Positions 45,188 through 54,154 of a stretch of DNA of 64,000 bases are shown piece after piece (within the stretch, counting starts at the first letter, position 1; each line of letters opens with the position of its first letter). The position numbers were made by a program, and so were the translations under genes. Origin of the DNA: Alterisphingorhabdus sp038748365 (lineage in GTDB: Bacteria > Pseudomonadota > Alphaproteobacteria > Sphingomonadales > Sphingomonadaceae); the NCBI GenBank assembly GCA_038748365.1, contig JBCDIZ010000005.1, forward strand, positions 62,001 to 126,000. The letters run 5' to 3'. The notes beneath the pieces are model-generated. The model did no database searches. It was given only the letters and a program-made list of their open reading frames with translations, and was not told where the DNA came from.

Positions 45188-45354
45188 GTTTTGGGCGTGA
45201 CCCTTAGCCAGCTTGGCCTGTCAATCTCCAACACGCTTTCCTACACCAATCCAACAGCACCCCAATTGCACTGGCGCATCTCTGAGGCTCATAGGTGTGA
45301 ACTTTGTGAACTTAAGCTGCGGCTCTGACCCTGATAGTCTATCGCCCCTAATCC

Positions 45355-45876
45355 CTAAACCCGCCGAAACCCTGGGCGTTTGCTGGTTACGACCGGGCGG
45401 TAGCGGGTAAAGACGTGGTTTTCGTCCAGCGGCTTGATCACCGTGTGGTCCCAGCTCTGGCCATCGGCTTTGGTGGCGAAGCTGGCGGGGTCGAGGGGAG
45501 CGTCGCTGCGCAGACCGAAGGCGGTGCGTTTGCGGTCGGGCCGGGTCCAGCGGATCTCCGCGTTGATGCTCTGGCCATTTTTGAGGCAGAGTTCCACCCG
45601 GTCGCCAATGCTCAGCGGTGCCTCGGTGATGCCACCCATGCCATGCGTCGATATATTGCGGATATTGACCTCTATCGGGCCCAGCTTCGGGTGCACCATG
45701 CGCACCCGCATCAGCCTTGAGCTACGCGGTTCGCTCTGGTTACGAGCATGGTCAATACACTGATCTTCAGAGCGCAGGGCGACATGATCATCGGCAACCA
45801 GCCGCGCAGGCGGTGGAGGTCCGCCCAGGCGGGGCGGCTCAGGTGGCGATGGTGATCCCTCGTAAAACCGGGACAT
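45355..45876 (-). CDS. PilZ domain protein
   Basis: A 173-residue cytoplasmic protein with a Pro-rich N-terminus and a PilZ-like domain at about 45-140: RNQSEPRSSRL supplies the basic RxxxR-type cluster, IEVNIRNISTHGMGGIT matches the (D/N)xSxxG element, and AEIRWTRPDRKRTAFGLR is the closing strand. PilZ domains bind cyclic di-GMP, although this copy has N-I-S-x-x-G in place of the usual D-x-S-x-x-G. A link to the GGDEF-EAL protein at 31219 is only notional. Confidence 0.8.
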   Translation of the reverse strand: MSRFYEGSPSPPEPPRLGGPPPPARLVADDHVALRSEDQCIDHARNQSEPRSSRLMRVRMVHPKLGPIEVNIRNISTHGMGGITEAPLSIGDRVELCLKNGQSINAEIRWTRPDRKRTAFGLRSDAPLDPASFATKADGQSWDHTVIKPLDENHVFTRYRPVVTSKRPGFRRV

Positions 45877-46020
45877 GAGGCAACCTTGCGCTTATGCTTG
45901 CGGCACTTGCGATAAGTCCCGCGACATTTGCCCCACATATATATCCGCGACTAGCATAGTGGGATTAACAAGCGGTAAAGGGGTGCCTGCCATCTTTCCG
46001 GAAGCGTTGTGGCAGACTGG

Positions 46021-46164
46021 TTACAAGCCTTCCGGAAAGGTCAACGCCATGCCGGCATAGATCAGTGTTAAGGCGATGATACCGATCAGCAGCGCGATAT
46101 TGACCCGGCTGCTCTTGCTGAAAAACAGCCACACCGTCATCGGCATGACAAGCAATCCCATCAT
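46021..46164 (-). CDS. Small membrane protein, unknown
   Basis: Forty-seven codons: MMGLLVMPMTVWLFFSKSSR then a second helix (VNIALLIGIIALTLIYAGMA) and the end LTFPEGL. There are two predicted membrane helices. No SD was found. The frame continues upstream (ARNPIFFVTA) to the TGA that ends the frameshifted gene at 46204, in the same frame. It may be a separate small gene or a detached end of a decayed one. Confidence 0.45.
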   Translation of the reverse strand: MMGLLVMPMTVWLFFSKSSRVNIALLIGIIALTLIYAGMALTFPEGL

Positions 46165-46203
46165 TGCTGTGACAAAGAATATCGGGTTTCTCGCGATTTC
46201 TGT

Positions 46204-46688
46204 TCAGGTCTCCGTCATGCTTTCCGGGGCTATCAGCGCAGCAGAAATGGCCACGATCAGCTGAACGCCCAACAGGCTGCCGACAATGGTGCGCTTCTGT
46301 GCAAGTGCCAGACGTCGAAATCGGGCCAGCGTTCGGGGTCTTCGGGGAAGATCAGGCTGGCGACGAGATAATACCAGCCGATAACGAACAGCATCAGGAT
46401 GACTGTGCCGGTGTTGAACGGCATAGTCTCCCGCACCTGATAGAGTTGTAGCCAATAGGTCGCCTGGTCGAGAATGACATAGACGCCGAGCAGCGGCACT
46501 AGCCAGCCGATGCGGACCTGCTGGACTTGCCGCTCAGGAATGCCATCGCCGTCCACATCGATGCCGATGCCCGCGCGGCGGCGGGCTGCCAGCTTCAGCA
46601 CCAGCGAGAAGCCGCGCAAGACCTCCGCCACGGCAAGCCCGAGAAGCAGTGCAAATATCTCCAGCAGGAAGTGAAATCCCGTCAGCAT
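46204..46688 (-). pseudogene. Membrane protein gene with a frameshift
   Basis: The first frame (from ATG at 46688) reads MLTGFHFLLEIFALLLGLAV through four hydrophobic segments to WPDFDVWHL, then turns into a short unrelated tail. The neighbouring frame continues naturally as AQKRTIVGSLLGVQLIVAIS and APESMTET with a fourth helix. One missing base near 46300-46308 explains this. It is either a real decayed gene or a sequencing error. Family unknown; the intact product would have about 160 residues. Confidence 0.68.
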
Positions 46689-46813
46689 AATGGTCCCCTG
46701 TTGTACATATGGCGATATAGCCGGTTTGACGCGCCCGGCTGCTGGCTATAACAGCGCGGTGCGAGACGCAATATGGCTGCTATCAAGGATATGCACCGAT
46801 TGGAGAGCCAATA

Positions 46814-47254
46814 ATGAGCGAAAACAGCACTATCTTCGTCCTGAACGGGCCCAATCTCAATCTGCTCGGTTTGCGCGAGCCGGAGGTTTATGGTTCGGAA
46901 ACACTGGATGATATTGCGGCAATGCTGGAGGACAGGGCTGAGGAACTTGGCCTTGAGGTTGATCTCAGACAGTCCAATCATGAGGGGCATCTGATAGATT
47001 GGCTGCATGAGGCACAGGGTGCTGGTGCGAAGGCGGTGCTGCTCAATGCCGGGGCCTATACGCATAGTTCGATTGCGCTTTACGATGCGATCCGCGCTAT
47101 CACTGTGCCGGTGATCGAAGTGCATCTCTCTAACCCGGTGGCGCGCGAGGATTTCCGGCATGAGAGCTGGGTAGGGCGTGCGGCGCATGCAACTATTTCC
47201 GGCCTGGGCGCAGGGTCTTATCTCTCCGCGCTGGAGGCGGCGGCACGTCTATAG
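46814..47254 (+). CDS. aroQ: 3-dehydroquinate dehydratase, type II
   Basis: Third step of the shikimate pathway, dehydrating 3-dehydroquinate. It has 146 residues, the usual length. Signatures are IFVLNGPNLNLLGLREPEVY at the N-terminus with the catalytic Tyr, LRQSNHEGHLIDWLHEA, LNAGAYTHSSIAL and VIEVHLSNPVAREDFRH with the catalytic His. aroQ directly before accB and accC is a common alphaproteobacterial arrangement. Confidence 0.96.
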   Translation: MSENSTIFVLNGPNLNLLGLREPEVYGSETLDDIAAMLEDRAEELGLEVDLRQSNHEGHLIDWLHEAQGAGAKAVLLNAGAYTHSSIALYDAIRAITVPVIEVHLSNPVAREDFRHESWVGRAAHATISGLGAGSYLSALEAAARL

Positions 47255-47382
47255 ATTGACACAGTTGGTTGAATGCATGCCGCGCTTAGGGCTTGTCATA
47301 ACGACGTCAAAACGGGCATAGGCGGACGAAAGATAATAGACGCACGCAGTAGACGGGCGCGAAAAGCAGTGAAGGGACTAGC

Positions 47383-47886
47383 ATGAGCGACAATAGAAAG
47401 ACGCGCAGCAATGATGGCATCCGTATTGATTCCGCATTGGTGCGTGAGCTGGCCGAGCTGCTCGGTGAAACAGAACTCAGCGAGATTGAGGTTGAGGATG
47501 GCGACCGTAAGATCCGCGTTGCCCGCACTCTGACGGCGGCACCAGTGGCTGCGGTTGCTGCGTCTCCGGCTCCGGTTGTTGCAGCTGCACCGGCAGCGGC
47601 TCCGTCACCTGCTGCCGAGGCTCCGGCTGCTACTGGCGCTGATGTGGACACTGCCAATGCGGTGCAATCACCAATGGTGGGGACAGCCTATCTCGCACCA
47701 TCACCTGATTCCGATCCCTTTGTGCAGGTTGGTGACAGCGTCAAGCAAGGTGACAATCTGTTGATTATCGAGGCGATGAAGGTAATGAATCCGATCACCG
47801 CCGATCGCGCCGGAACCGTGAAGGCGGTGTTGGTTGAGGATGGTCAGCCTGTAGAATTTGACCAGCCACTGGTCGTGATCGCTTGA
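47383..47886 (+). CDS. accB: Acetyl-CoA carboxylase biotin carboxyl carrier protein
   Basis: Carries biotin for acetyl-CoA carboxylase, the first committed step of fatty-acid synthesis. It has 167 residues: an N-terminal domain (IRIDSALVRELAELLGETEL), an Ala/Pro-rich flexible linker and the biotinyl domain with the modified Lys in EAMKVMNP near residue 130. accC follows 11 bp later, so the two are one operon. Confidence 0.96.
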   Translation: MSDNRKTRSNDGIRIDSALVRELAELLGETELSEIEVEDGDRKIRVARTLTAAPVAAVAASPAPVVAAAPAAAPSPAAEAPAATGADVDTANAVQSPMVGTAYLAPSPDSDPFVQVGDSVKQGDNLLIIEAMKVMNPITADRAGTVKAVLVEDGQPVEFDQPLVVIA

Positions 47887-47897
47887 GGCGCTGATCC

Positions 47898-49247
47898 ATG
47901 GCTATAGAAAAAATCCTGATCGCCAATCGCGGCGAAATTGCGCTGCGTATCCACCGTGCGGCGCATGAAATGGGCATCAAGACGGTGGCAGTGCATTCCA
48001 CTGCGGATGAGATGGCAATGCATGTTCGCTTGGCGGATGAGGCCATCTGCATTGGCCCGCCGCCAACGCGCGAGAGCTATCTTAACATTCCAGCTATTAT
48101 CTCGGCGGCAGAAATCAGCCATGCCGATGCGATTCATCCCGGCTATGGCTTCCTGTCGGAAAACGCGAAATTTGCCGATATTGTCGAAGCGCACGATATC
48201 GCCTGGATCGGCCCCAAGCCTGAACATATCCGCACTATGGGCGATAAGGTACAAGCAAAGAGGACTGCCGGTGATCTGGGCTTGCCATTGGTGCCAGGGT
48301 CTGACGGCGCGCTGGAGTCACCGGAAGAGGCGCGCAAGCTGGCGGCGGAGATTGGTTATCCGGTGTTGATCAAGGCAGCATCGGGCGGTGGCGGCCGCGG
48401 TATGCAGGTGGTGGAGCGTGAGGATGAACTGGAAGGCCTGATGCAGCAAGCATCGACCGAGGCGGCCGCAGCCTTTGGTGATCCGACTGTGTATATGGAG
48501 AAATATCTCGGCAATCCGCGCCATATCGAGTTTCAAGTCTTCGGCGATGGTGAAGGCAATGCGGTACATTTGGGCGAGCGCGATTGTTCGCTGCAACGCC
48601 GGCACCAAAAGGTGCTGGAAGAAGCGCCGTCACCAGTCATTACCGAGAAACAGCGAGCCGAGATGGGTGATATTATTGTCAAAGCCATGTCCGACATGGG
48701 CTATCGCGGCGCAGGGACGATTGAGTTCCTTTACGAGGATGGCAAGTTCTATTTTATCGAGATGAACACCCGGCTTCAGGTCGAGCATCCGGTGACCGAG
48801 GCGATAACCGGTATTGATCTGGTGCGTGAACAGATACGCATCGCCGCTGGCAAACCACTCAGCTTCACGCAAGATGATGTGCAATTGCATGGCCATGCAA
48901 TTGAATGCCGCATCAATGCCGAAGACCCGGAGACCTTCGCGCCATCGCCCGGCAAAGTGACTGGTTATCATCCGCCGGGCGGGATGCACGTCCGTGTCGA
49001 TAGCGGACTGTATCACGGTTATACCGTGCCGCCTTATTATGACAGCATGATCGCGAAATTGATCGTATATGGATCAAATCGGGAAAAATGTATGATGCGC
49101 TTGCGACGTTCTTTGGAAGAATATGTCATTGAAGGTATGAAAACAACTATTCCATTGCACCAGGCACTGCTTGATGACCCGGAATTTCAGGCAGGTGACT
49201 ATACCATCAAATGGCTGGAGCAATGGCTCGAAGAGCGGGAAGCATAG
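47898..49247 (+). CDS. accC: Acetyl-CoA carboxylase biotin carboxylase subunit
   Basis: ATP-grasp enzyme that carboxylates biotin on AccB. It has 449 residues. The start reads KILIANRGEIALRIHRAAHE; the ATP loop is KAASGGGGRGMQVV; RDCSLQRRHQKVLEEAPSP and FIEMNTRLQVEHPVTEAITG are the family marks. Length and motifs are normal. Confidence 0.97.
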   Translation: MAIEKILIANRGEIALRIHRAAHEMGIKTVAVHSTADEMAMHVRLADEAICIGPPPTRESYLNIPAIISAAEISHADAIHPGYGFLSENAKFADIVEAHDIAWIGPKPEHIRTMGDKVQAKRTAGDLGLPLVPGSDGALESPEEARKLAAEIGYPVLIKAASGGGGRGMQVVEREDELEGLMQQASTEAAAAFGDPTVYMEKYLGNPRHIEFQVFGDGEGNAVHLGERDCSLQRRHQKVLEEAPSPVITEKQRAEMGDIIVKAMSDMGYRGAGTIEFLYEDGKFYFIEMNTRLQVEHPVTEAITGIDLVREQIRIAAGKPLSFTQDDVQLHGHAIECRINAEDPETFAPSPGKVTGYHPPGGMHVRVDSGLYHGYTVPPYYDSMIAKLIVYGSNREKCMMRLRRSLEEYVIEGMKTTIPLHQALLDDPEFQAGDYTIKWLEQWLEEREA

Positions 49248-49315
49248 ATAAGCTTTTCAAGGAACTACAGGATCTGCTTTATCTGATTTTCAAATGATAG
49301 TTTAAGAATCAGACT

Positions 49316-49876
49316 TTAGCCATCACTGATCCGCACATCTGCAAAGTATTCATCTAGCTTGTGCCTGCCTTTGTCAGACAATTCAACGAATACACGCCTC
49401 AGGTCGTGTTGATCACGCTTACGTATAATCAGATCATTTTTCTCAAGTATACTTAACCATCTCAGAGCAGTAGTTGATGGTACGCAGGAAGCTATACAAG
49501 CAGAAGAAACACTAACTTGGCGATGTTCAAGCGCAGCTACATAAAGATCTAACAGAATGTCCCATGCTGGATCAGCAAACATATCTGGATCAAAGAAACT
49601 AAACCGCCGATGACGTGATTTAATGACTTTTTTTATTTCTTCAGCATAAGCTTCAGCATCATAAGTTAATTTTTTACTATTATTAAGATAATCAACGTCA
49701 ATATCAGATTTTACGGATTTTATCGAAGCAGATTTGTTGCTGTCTATATAATCTATAGATGTTTGAAGTTGCTTCCTAAGCTTATCGATATTCTCAAGAA
49801 GCTTGGATAATTCGCTTTGTTTTTCATTTAGCTCTTCATGCTGCACATTGGATAAGGAACTTTTAAACATACACAT
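49316..49876 (-). CDS. Winged-helix (MarR-like) protein with N-terminal coiled coil
   Basis: A 186-residue protein. Residues about 10-50 form a Lys/Glu/Leu coiled coil; from about 95 a winged helix follows (VSVSSACIASCVPSTTALRW, then LSILEKNDLIIRKRDQHDLR and VFVELSDKGRHKLDEYF), the same wing pattern as MarR proteins. The coding sequence is markedly AT-rich between GC-rich accC and a MOSC gene, and 450 bases of AT-rich DNA lie upstream. Acquisition by transfer is likely. No target gene is adjacent. Confidence 0.75.
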   Translation of the reverse strand: MCMFKSSLSNVQHEELNEKQSELSKLLENIDKLRKQLQTSIDYIDSNKSASIKSVKSDIDVDYLNNSKKLTYDAEAYAEEIKKVIKSRHRRFSFFDPDMFADPAWDILLDLYVAALEHRQVSVSSACIASCVPSTTALRWLSILEKNDLIIRKRDQHDLRRVFVELSDKGRHKLDEYFADVRISDG

Positions 49877-50330
49877 AGTCCAATATTTGAAGGTTAACTG
49901 AGAGCGACCCCATTAACGCTATCAATAGTCCATATCCGTGCAGATTAATAGCCCGATTTCGTATAATAATGATCCATTTAGGGTGTAAAAAAATGAAAAG
50001 AGCTTTAATTACTAAAAACGGAAATTATTTTACTTGAAATAGCTATTTTAATTATCTGAAATTGAAAATTTTTCCCTCTTTAATTATCTAGATATTTACG
50101 GTTCATATTGCGCAGTCGAGCGATGCTGGAACTGTCTTTTTATTCAGAATTAGAACCAGAATGATACTCAATCTAAATCTAGAACATCAGCATTATATTT
50201 TAATACGCAGGATTGAGATTATACATGTGCATATAATGCAAAATGAGCAATAAAGTTGCAAAATAGGAATAGATATTTTACATCAAGAAATATGAGTATA
50301 CATCTTTGATTTCTGAAAGTTTCTAATACA
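49877..50330. other. AT-rich intergenic region
   Basis: About 450 bases with no supported gene on either strand. It is very AT-rich, with several A and T runs and no recognised operator or structured RNA. It probably arrived with the winged-helix gene. It may contain that gene's promoter. Confidence 0.4.
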
Positions 50331-51002
50331 TCACTTCATCAGTTTTTGTGCACGCGTGCGCCATGCGACAGCGAGCTTGGGAAGATTTGCCGCCTCTGAC
50401 AGCAGCTCTGGCTCTTTCTTATGCCCGCCACCGATGAGCAGTCGGAAAAGTCTTGCAACACTCCAGGCATCATCGCCTTTTTGTAGGAGTATAAGTGTGT
50501 CATCAGGACGGACGTGTCCCGGTTCAATTACTCGCGCATACATGCCGCAATAACCGCTCTGAATAATCGCTGCCATCACACTGTTCCGGCCCTTGCGCTC
50601 AAAACGATGATCGAGTTTCCAACAAGGTTGGCGACCATGACTGATCTCGATGATCGCTTCTCCAAGGTGAAATTGATCGCCAATATGGGTGTTTTCTTCT
50701 GTTAGACCGAGCGTGGTGATATTTTCACCAAAAGCTGCTGCTGTATCGAGTAGCGGATGGTCTCCGAGTCTTTCACGCCACCAGCTATAATGGTCATGCG
50801 GATAAAGATGCACAGCCTTATCAAAGCCGCCATGATGAATCGGATCGGCAACCTCATCATTCGAAAAGCCCATAGGCCCAAGCCATTGTGGTTCGGTCAC
50901 TGGCATCTTGGCGATTGCGCTTAACGTGCCGTCTTCACGGAAAGGCTGCGCTTTTCCTACGTTCAGGCTGATAATTGAAAATTTTTCAGTGGATTCTGAC
51001 AT
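50331..51002 (-). CDS. MOSC domain protein, YiiM-like
   Basis: A 223-residue protein with a MOSC domain at about 30-165: HHGGFDKAVHLYPHDHYSWW, FGENITTLGLTEENTHIGD and the conserved Cys in ISHGRQPCWKLDHRFER. A C-terminal 3-alpha segment (DDAWSVARLFRLLIGGG) places it with YiiM, which uses molybdenum cofactor to reduce N-hydroxylated bases such as 6-N-hydroxylaminopurine. The activity here is inferred by family. Confidence 0.86.
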   Translation of the reverse strand: MSESTEKFSIISLNVGKAQPFREDGTLSAIAKMPVTEPQWLGPMGFSNDEVADPIHHGGFDKAVHLYPHDHYSWWRERLGDHPLLDTAAAFGENITTLGLTEENTHIGDQFHLGEAIIEISHGRQPCWKLDHRFERKGRNSVMAAIIQSGYCGMYARVIEPGHVRPDDTLILLQKGDDAWSVARLFRLLIGGGHKKEPELLSEAANLPKLAVAWRTRAQKLMK

Positions 51003-51182
51003 AGTGATAGAAATTACCTATCGCAGGAAAAGGTGGAATATTTTTCCAATCATTCATTTTAAGTGCTACTAACATGAACGCACGGCAACTTGATGGTTCA
51101 GTAAAACGACACTGCCACATTGCTAAAGACAAGTTAACAGCTGGCGCGAAAACCGCTGCCGCTCGTAACAGGAGACTGACTT

Positions 51183-52334
51183 ATGAAACAGCTTCGCATA
51201 GTGGCCCTCTTCGCGGCGACTTTCCTCTCACCATTAATGGCGGGGCAGGCTGTGGCTGCAAGCAGCATTAGCAATGCCAATGGATTACAGACAGTGCGTA
51301 TCTCGCCTGCTTCCCCTGCAGGGATGCTGATGCTCGACATGCAAGACCGCGCAGAATTCCAACGCCGTCGTGGTGGTGGCGCTCGTGCTCGTGGTGGCCG
51401 CAGTGGAGCCCGTTCTCGCGGTGGTCGCAGTGGTGCACGTTCGCGAGGCGGAGGCAGAAATAACTTCCGTGCACGCGGCGGCGGTCGTCGTAATGCAACC
51501 CAGCGCCAGGCACGCCGTAGTGAGCGTCGTGCAGGACGTGCTACCAACAGAGCGCGTCAGGATCGCGGACAGGCCCGCCAGTCGCAACGTAATTTACGCC
51601 GTAGCGAACGTAACTTCCGCGGCGAGGCACGCAATTTTCGCCAAACCCGTCGCAATCAGGGTGCTGGAGCGCCAGCGACTCGTGAGGCACGCCGCGATAC
51701 ACGTCGTGCGGGCAGGCAGGTTGACCGCGATCGCCGGAATTTCCGTCAGGATCGCAACCAGGCACGCCGTTCAGAACGTCGCGCTGGCCGTGCAAGACAG
51801 AATGCGCGTGTTGATCGCCGCGCAGCACGTCAGGATCGGCGCTTTCGTGATGGTGTAGATGTTCGCGATTTCCGCAATGGCCGTCGAGGCTTTAGAGGTG
51901 ACCGCAGAGGCGTCCGTGGTGATCGCGCTGGCTTCCGAGGTGACCGTCGGGCTTTCCGTGCTGGACGTAATTTTCAGCGGGGACGGAACTTCCAGCGTGG
52001 CCGGGATTTCCGTCGCGGTGCACGGTGGAACCGTCGGGCATGGCGCAACAACCCACGCTTTAACTGGCGCGCGCATCGCCGCTTCAACCGCGGTTTGTTT
52101 CGTGCTGGTTTGTATCGCCCGCCCATTTTCGGCTTTGGTTTCCGCAGGGTAGGTATCGGCTTCTTCCTGGGTGCGCCTTTCTTCGCGCAGCAGTTCTGGA
52201 TCAACGATCCCTGGGCCTTCCGCCTGCCGCCGCCGCTCTTCGGCCAGCGCTGGGTGCGTTACTTTGACGACATGTTGCTCGTCGATATCCGCACCGGACA
52301 GGTGATCGATGTGATCCCCAATTTCTACTTCTGA
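51183..52334 (+). CDS. Exported Arg-rich protein with RcnB-like C-terminus
   Basis: A 383-residue protein: a signal peptide (MKQLRIVALFAATFLSPLMA), then about 250 residues dominated by Arg, Gly, Asn, Phe and Ala with repeated RRSER, RNFR and RGDRRG units, and a C-terminal region (APFFAQQFWINDPWAF, RYFDDMLLVDIRTGQVIDVI) like the RcnB family of periplasmic proteins linked to nickel/cobalt homeostasis. The Arg-rich part would be extremely basic and may bind anionic envelope polymers or nucleic acid. GGAG precedes the start. An intrinsic terminator follows. Confidence 0.8.
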   Translation: MKQLRIVALFAATFLSPLMAGQAVAASSISNANGLQTVRISPASPAGMLMLDMQDRAEFQRRRGGGARARGGRSGARSRGGRSGARSRGGGRNNFRARGGGRRNATQRQARRSERRAGRATNRARQDRGQARQSQRNLRRSERNFRGEARNFRQTRRNQGAGAPATREARRDTRRAGRQVDRDRRNFRQDRNQARRSERRAGRARQNARVDRRAARQDRRFRDGVDVRDFRNGRRGFRGDRRGVRGDRAGFRGDRRAFRAGRNFQRGRNFQRGRDFRRGARWNRRAWRNNPRFNWRAHRRFNRGLFRAGLYRPPIFGFGFRRVGIGFFLGAPFFAQQFWINDPWAFRLPPPLFGQRWVRYFDDMLLVDIRTGQVIDVIPNFYF

Positions 52335-52361
52335 TTGCCAATCCCCTTCTGGCAACTTCCT

Positions 52362-52394
52362 CGCCCTCCAGTCCTACTGGGGGGCGCTTTTTTG
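52362..52394 (+). terminator. Rho-independent terminator
   Basis: CGCCCTCCAGT-CCT-ACTGGGGGGCG followed by CTTTTTT, 28 bases behind the stop of the Arg-rich protein gene. It overlaps the 3' end of the convergent gene at 52374. Confidence 0.72.
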
Positions 52395-52979
52395 TCTCTG
52401 CGGCGCCTCTTCATCGGTTTCTGATGCCTGTGCAGCCTGATGCTCCCGCTCGAGTCGCGCTGCCTCGCGTGCTTTGGCTGCATATTCATGATCAAATTCG
52501 GGCAGTTTGGAGAAGTCGACGATATAGGCTGGCGGTTTGGGGCAGGGAGGGATGAAACATAATCCACTGATAGTTGGCTCACCCTTGAAAATACCCGGCC
52601 CGGCAACATCGGGTGCTGGTGGTGGGCCGCCTAATGCAGCACGGCTGGTTGTGGAAGGCGGTACGCGATATTTGGCGCCGTCATCGATCTGGGCGCATAC
52701 GACAACTATATCGTCATCCGGATTCTGTTCGGGGCATTTAGGACGAGGCTTGATCGCGGTTGTACGCTGACGAGCGCGCTCGATCATCTGCTTGACGGTG
52801 TGTTCCGGTTCCTCACCTACACTATCCGATTGCGTTGTATTTTGCGCATATGCCGGCAAAGCATGCAACCATATTATCGCAACAAGCAGAGAAGCCGATA
52901 TTCCGGCTGCATATTGCCGCTTCGCTAGCCGCAAGAGACGCTCTCTTGGCGTATATGTTCCACTCCACTGGCCCGACAA
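52374..52979 (-). CDS. Exported protein of unknown function
   Basis: A 201-residue protein with a signal or anchor helix (AGISASLLVAIIWLHALPAY) cleaved near AYAQ. The mature part contains CPEQNPDDDIVVVC and GLCFIPPCPKPPAYIVDF, four Cys in two pairs, and a charged Glu/Ala-rich tail. The CPE...DDDIVVVC pattern is seen in many short sphingomonad exported proteins of unknown role. It is convergent with the RcnB-like gene and divergent from glpX. Confidence 0.72.
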   Translation of the reverse strand: MSGQWSGTYTPRERLLRLAKRQYAAGISASLLVAIIWLHALPAYAQNTTQSDSVGEEPEHTVKQMIERARQRTTAIKPRPKCPEQNPDDDIVVVCAQIDDGAKYRVPPSTTSRAALGGPPPAPDVAGPGIFKGEPTISGLCFIPPCPKPPAYIVDFSKLPEFDHEYAAKAREAARLEREHQAAQASETDEEAPQRQKSAPQ

Positions 52980-53091
52980 AATGGCATAGTTGGCCCTCGG
53001 TTCTCGACAAGCGTGATCGGCTTACCTATGGGGCGATGACGGCAGTAATATGACGCTGCAAAAAGAACACCGATATGGGGAGAATAGCAGG

Positions 53092-54075
53092 ATGAATGAC
53101 AGCGTGGCCGGGCAACTATTGGACAATCTGAATCGGGTGCTGGTGCTGGAAATGGTTCGGGTAACCGAGGCTGCAGCCATTGCTGCATCCAAGCTGATCG
53201 GCCGAGGCGATGAAAAGGCTGCTGATGCCGCCGCTGTTGAAGCCATGCGTGGTGCACTCAACAAGCTCTACATCGATGGCACTGTGGTCATCGGTGAAGG
53301 CGAGCGTGACGAGGCACCGATGCTCTATATCGGTGAGAAAGTTGGTCTGCAGACCAATAAGGCACCGAAGATCGATATCGCATTGGACCCGCTGGAAGGC
53401 ACCACCATCACTGCCAAGGCTGGCCCCAATGCGCTGGCTGTTCTGGCGATTGCTGACAAGGGCAACCTGCTCAATGCACCCGATGTGTATATGCAAAAGC
53501 TGGCCGTAGGGCCGGGCTATTCGGAAGATGTGATCGACCTGAATGCCAGTCCCAGCGATAATGTCCGCGCTGTGGCGAAGGAAAAGAGGGTTGATCCGAG
53601 CAATATCAATGTCTGCGTTCTCGACCGTCCACGCCATAGCGCGCTGATCTCTGAGTTGCGTGCTCTCGGCTGTGGTATCATGCTGATTCCCGATGGTGAT
53701 GTTGCCGGTGTTATCGCCACCACCAATGAAGATACGACTATCGATATGTATATGGGCGAGGGTGGCGCGCCAGAAGGCGTTTTGGCGGCGGCAGCACTGC
53801 GCTGCGTCGGCGGTCAGTTTCAGGGACGTCTGGTATTTCGCAATGACGATGAACGCACCCGTGCCCGCAAATGGGGCATTGAAGACTTAGACCGCGTTTA
53901 TAAGCTCAATGATCTGGCCAAAGGTGATGTGATCTTCGCCGCGACTGGTGTGACAGATGGCTCGCTGCTCGAAGGCGTTAAACGCCTGCGCGGCGGCGTA
54001 ATGACCACCGAGAGCGTAGTCATGCGTGCATCATCGGGCACCGTGCGCTGGGTGAAAGGCGAGCATCGGGTTTAA
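53092..54075 (+). CDS. glpX: Fructose-1,6-bisphosphatase class II
   Basis: Gluconeogenic enzyme hydrolysing fructose-1,6-bisphosphate. It has 327 residues from the ATG giving MNDSVAGQLLDNLNRVLVLE; an upstream in-frame ATG at 53050 is less likely. Signatures are RGDEKAADAAAVEAMR, VIGEGERDEAPMLYIGE and DPLEGTT (metal site), and GEGGAPEGVLAAAALRC. Class II enzymes are metal-dependent and lithium-sensitive. Single gene. Confidence 0.94.
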   Translation: MNDSVAGQLLDNLNRVLVLEMVRVTEAAAIAASKLIGRGDEKAADAAAVEAMRGALNKLYIDGTVVIGEGERDEAPMLYIGEKVGLQTNKAPKIDIALDPLEGTTITAKAGPNALAVLAIADKGNLLNAPDVYMQKLAVGPGYSEDVIDLNASPSDNVRAVAKEKRVDPSNINVCVLDRPRHSALISELRALGCGIMLIPDGDVAGVIATTNEDTTIDMYMGEGGAPEGVLAAAALRCVGGQFQGRLVFRNDDERTRARKWGIEDLDRVYKLNDLAKGDVIFAATGVTDGSLLEGVKRLRGGVMTTESVVMRASSGTVRWVKGEHRV

Positions 54076-54110
54076 CTCAGGATAAGCCGATACAGTTTTG
54101 CCCGCTAACT

Positions 54111-54140
54111 GCACATGTGCTATTGTGTACACAAATGCAT
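54111..54140. promoter_or_regulatory. Tandem palindromes before the toxin-antitoxin pair, probable operators
   Basis: Two perfect palindromes, GCACATGTGC (54111-54120) and TTGTGTACACAA (54123-54134), lie two bases apart, followed by ATGCAT, and end 15 bases before the antitoxin ATG. Ribbon-helix-helix antitoxins typically autoregulate through such repeated sites. Confidence 0.65.
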
Positions 54141-54154
54141 GTAAAGGATACATT

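Larger units (their letters stand above)
44175..45354. other. Gene-free repeat tract
   Basis: About 1.2 kb without a credible gene. It contains a foldback element (44432-44697), a REP hairpin (44827-44848), two ~90-base direct repeats each ending in a palindrome, and two copies of a GGTGTGAACTTTGYGAACTT motif (about 44760 and 45293). Open frames here follow repeat sequence and lack family marks. Confidence 0.7.

Noticed and set aside
51268..52355. Several long frames antisense to the Arg-rich protein gene
   Set aside because: Arg/Gly codon bias removes stops from the other frames; only the plus-strand frame has a signal peptide, SD and a domain match.
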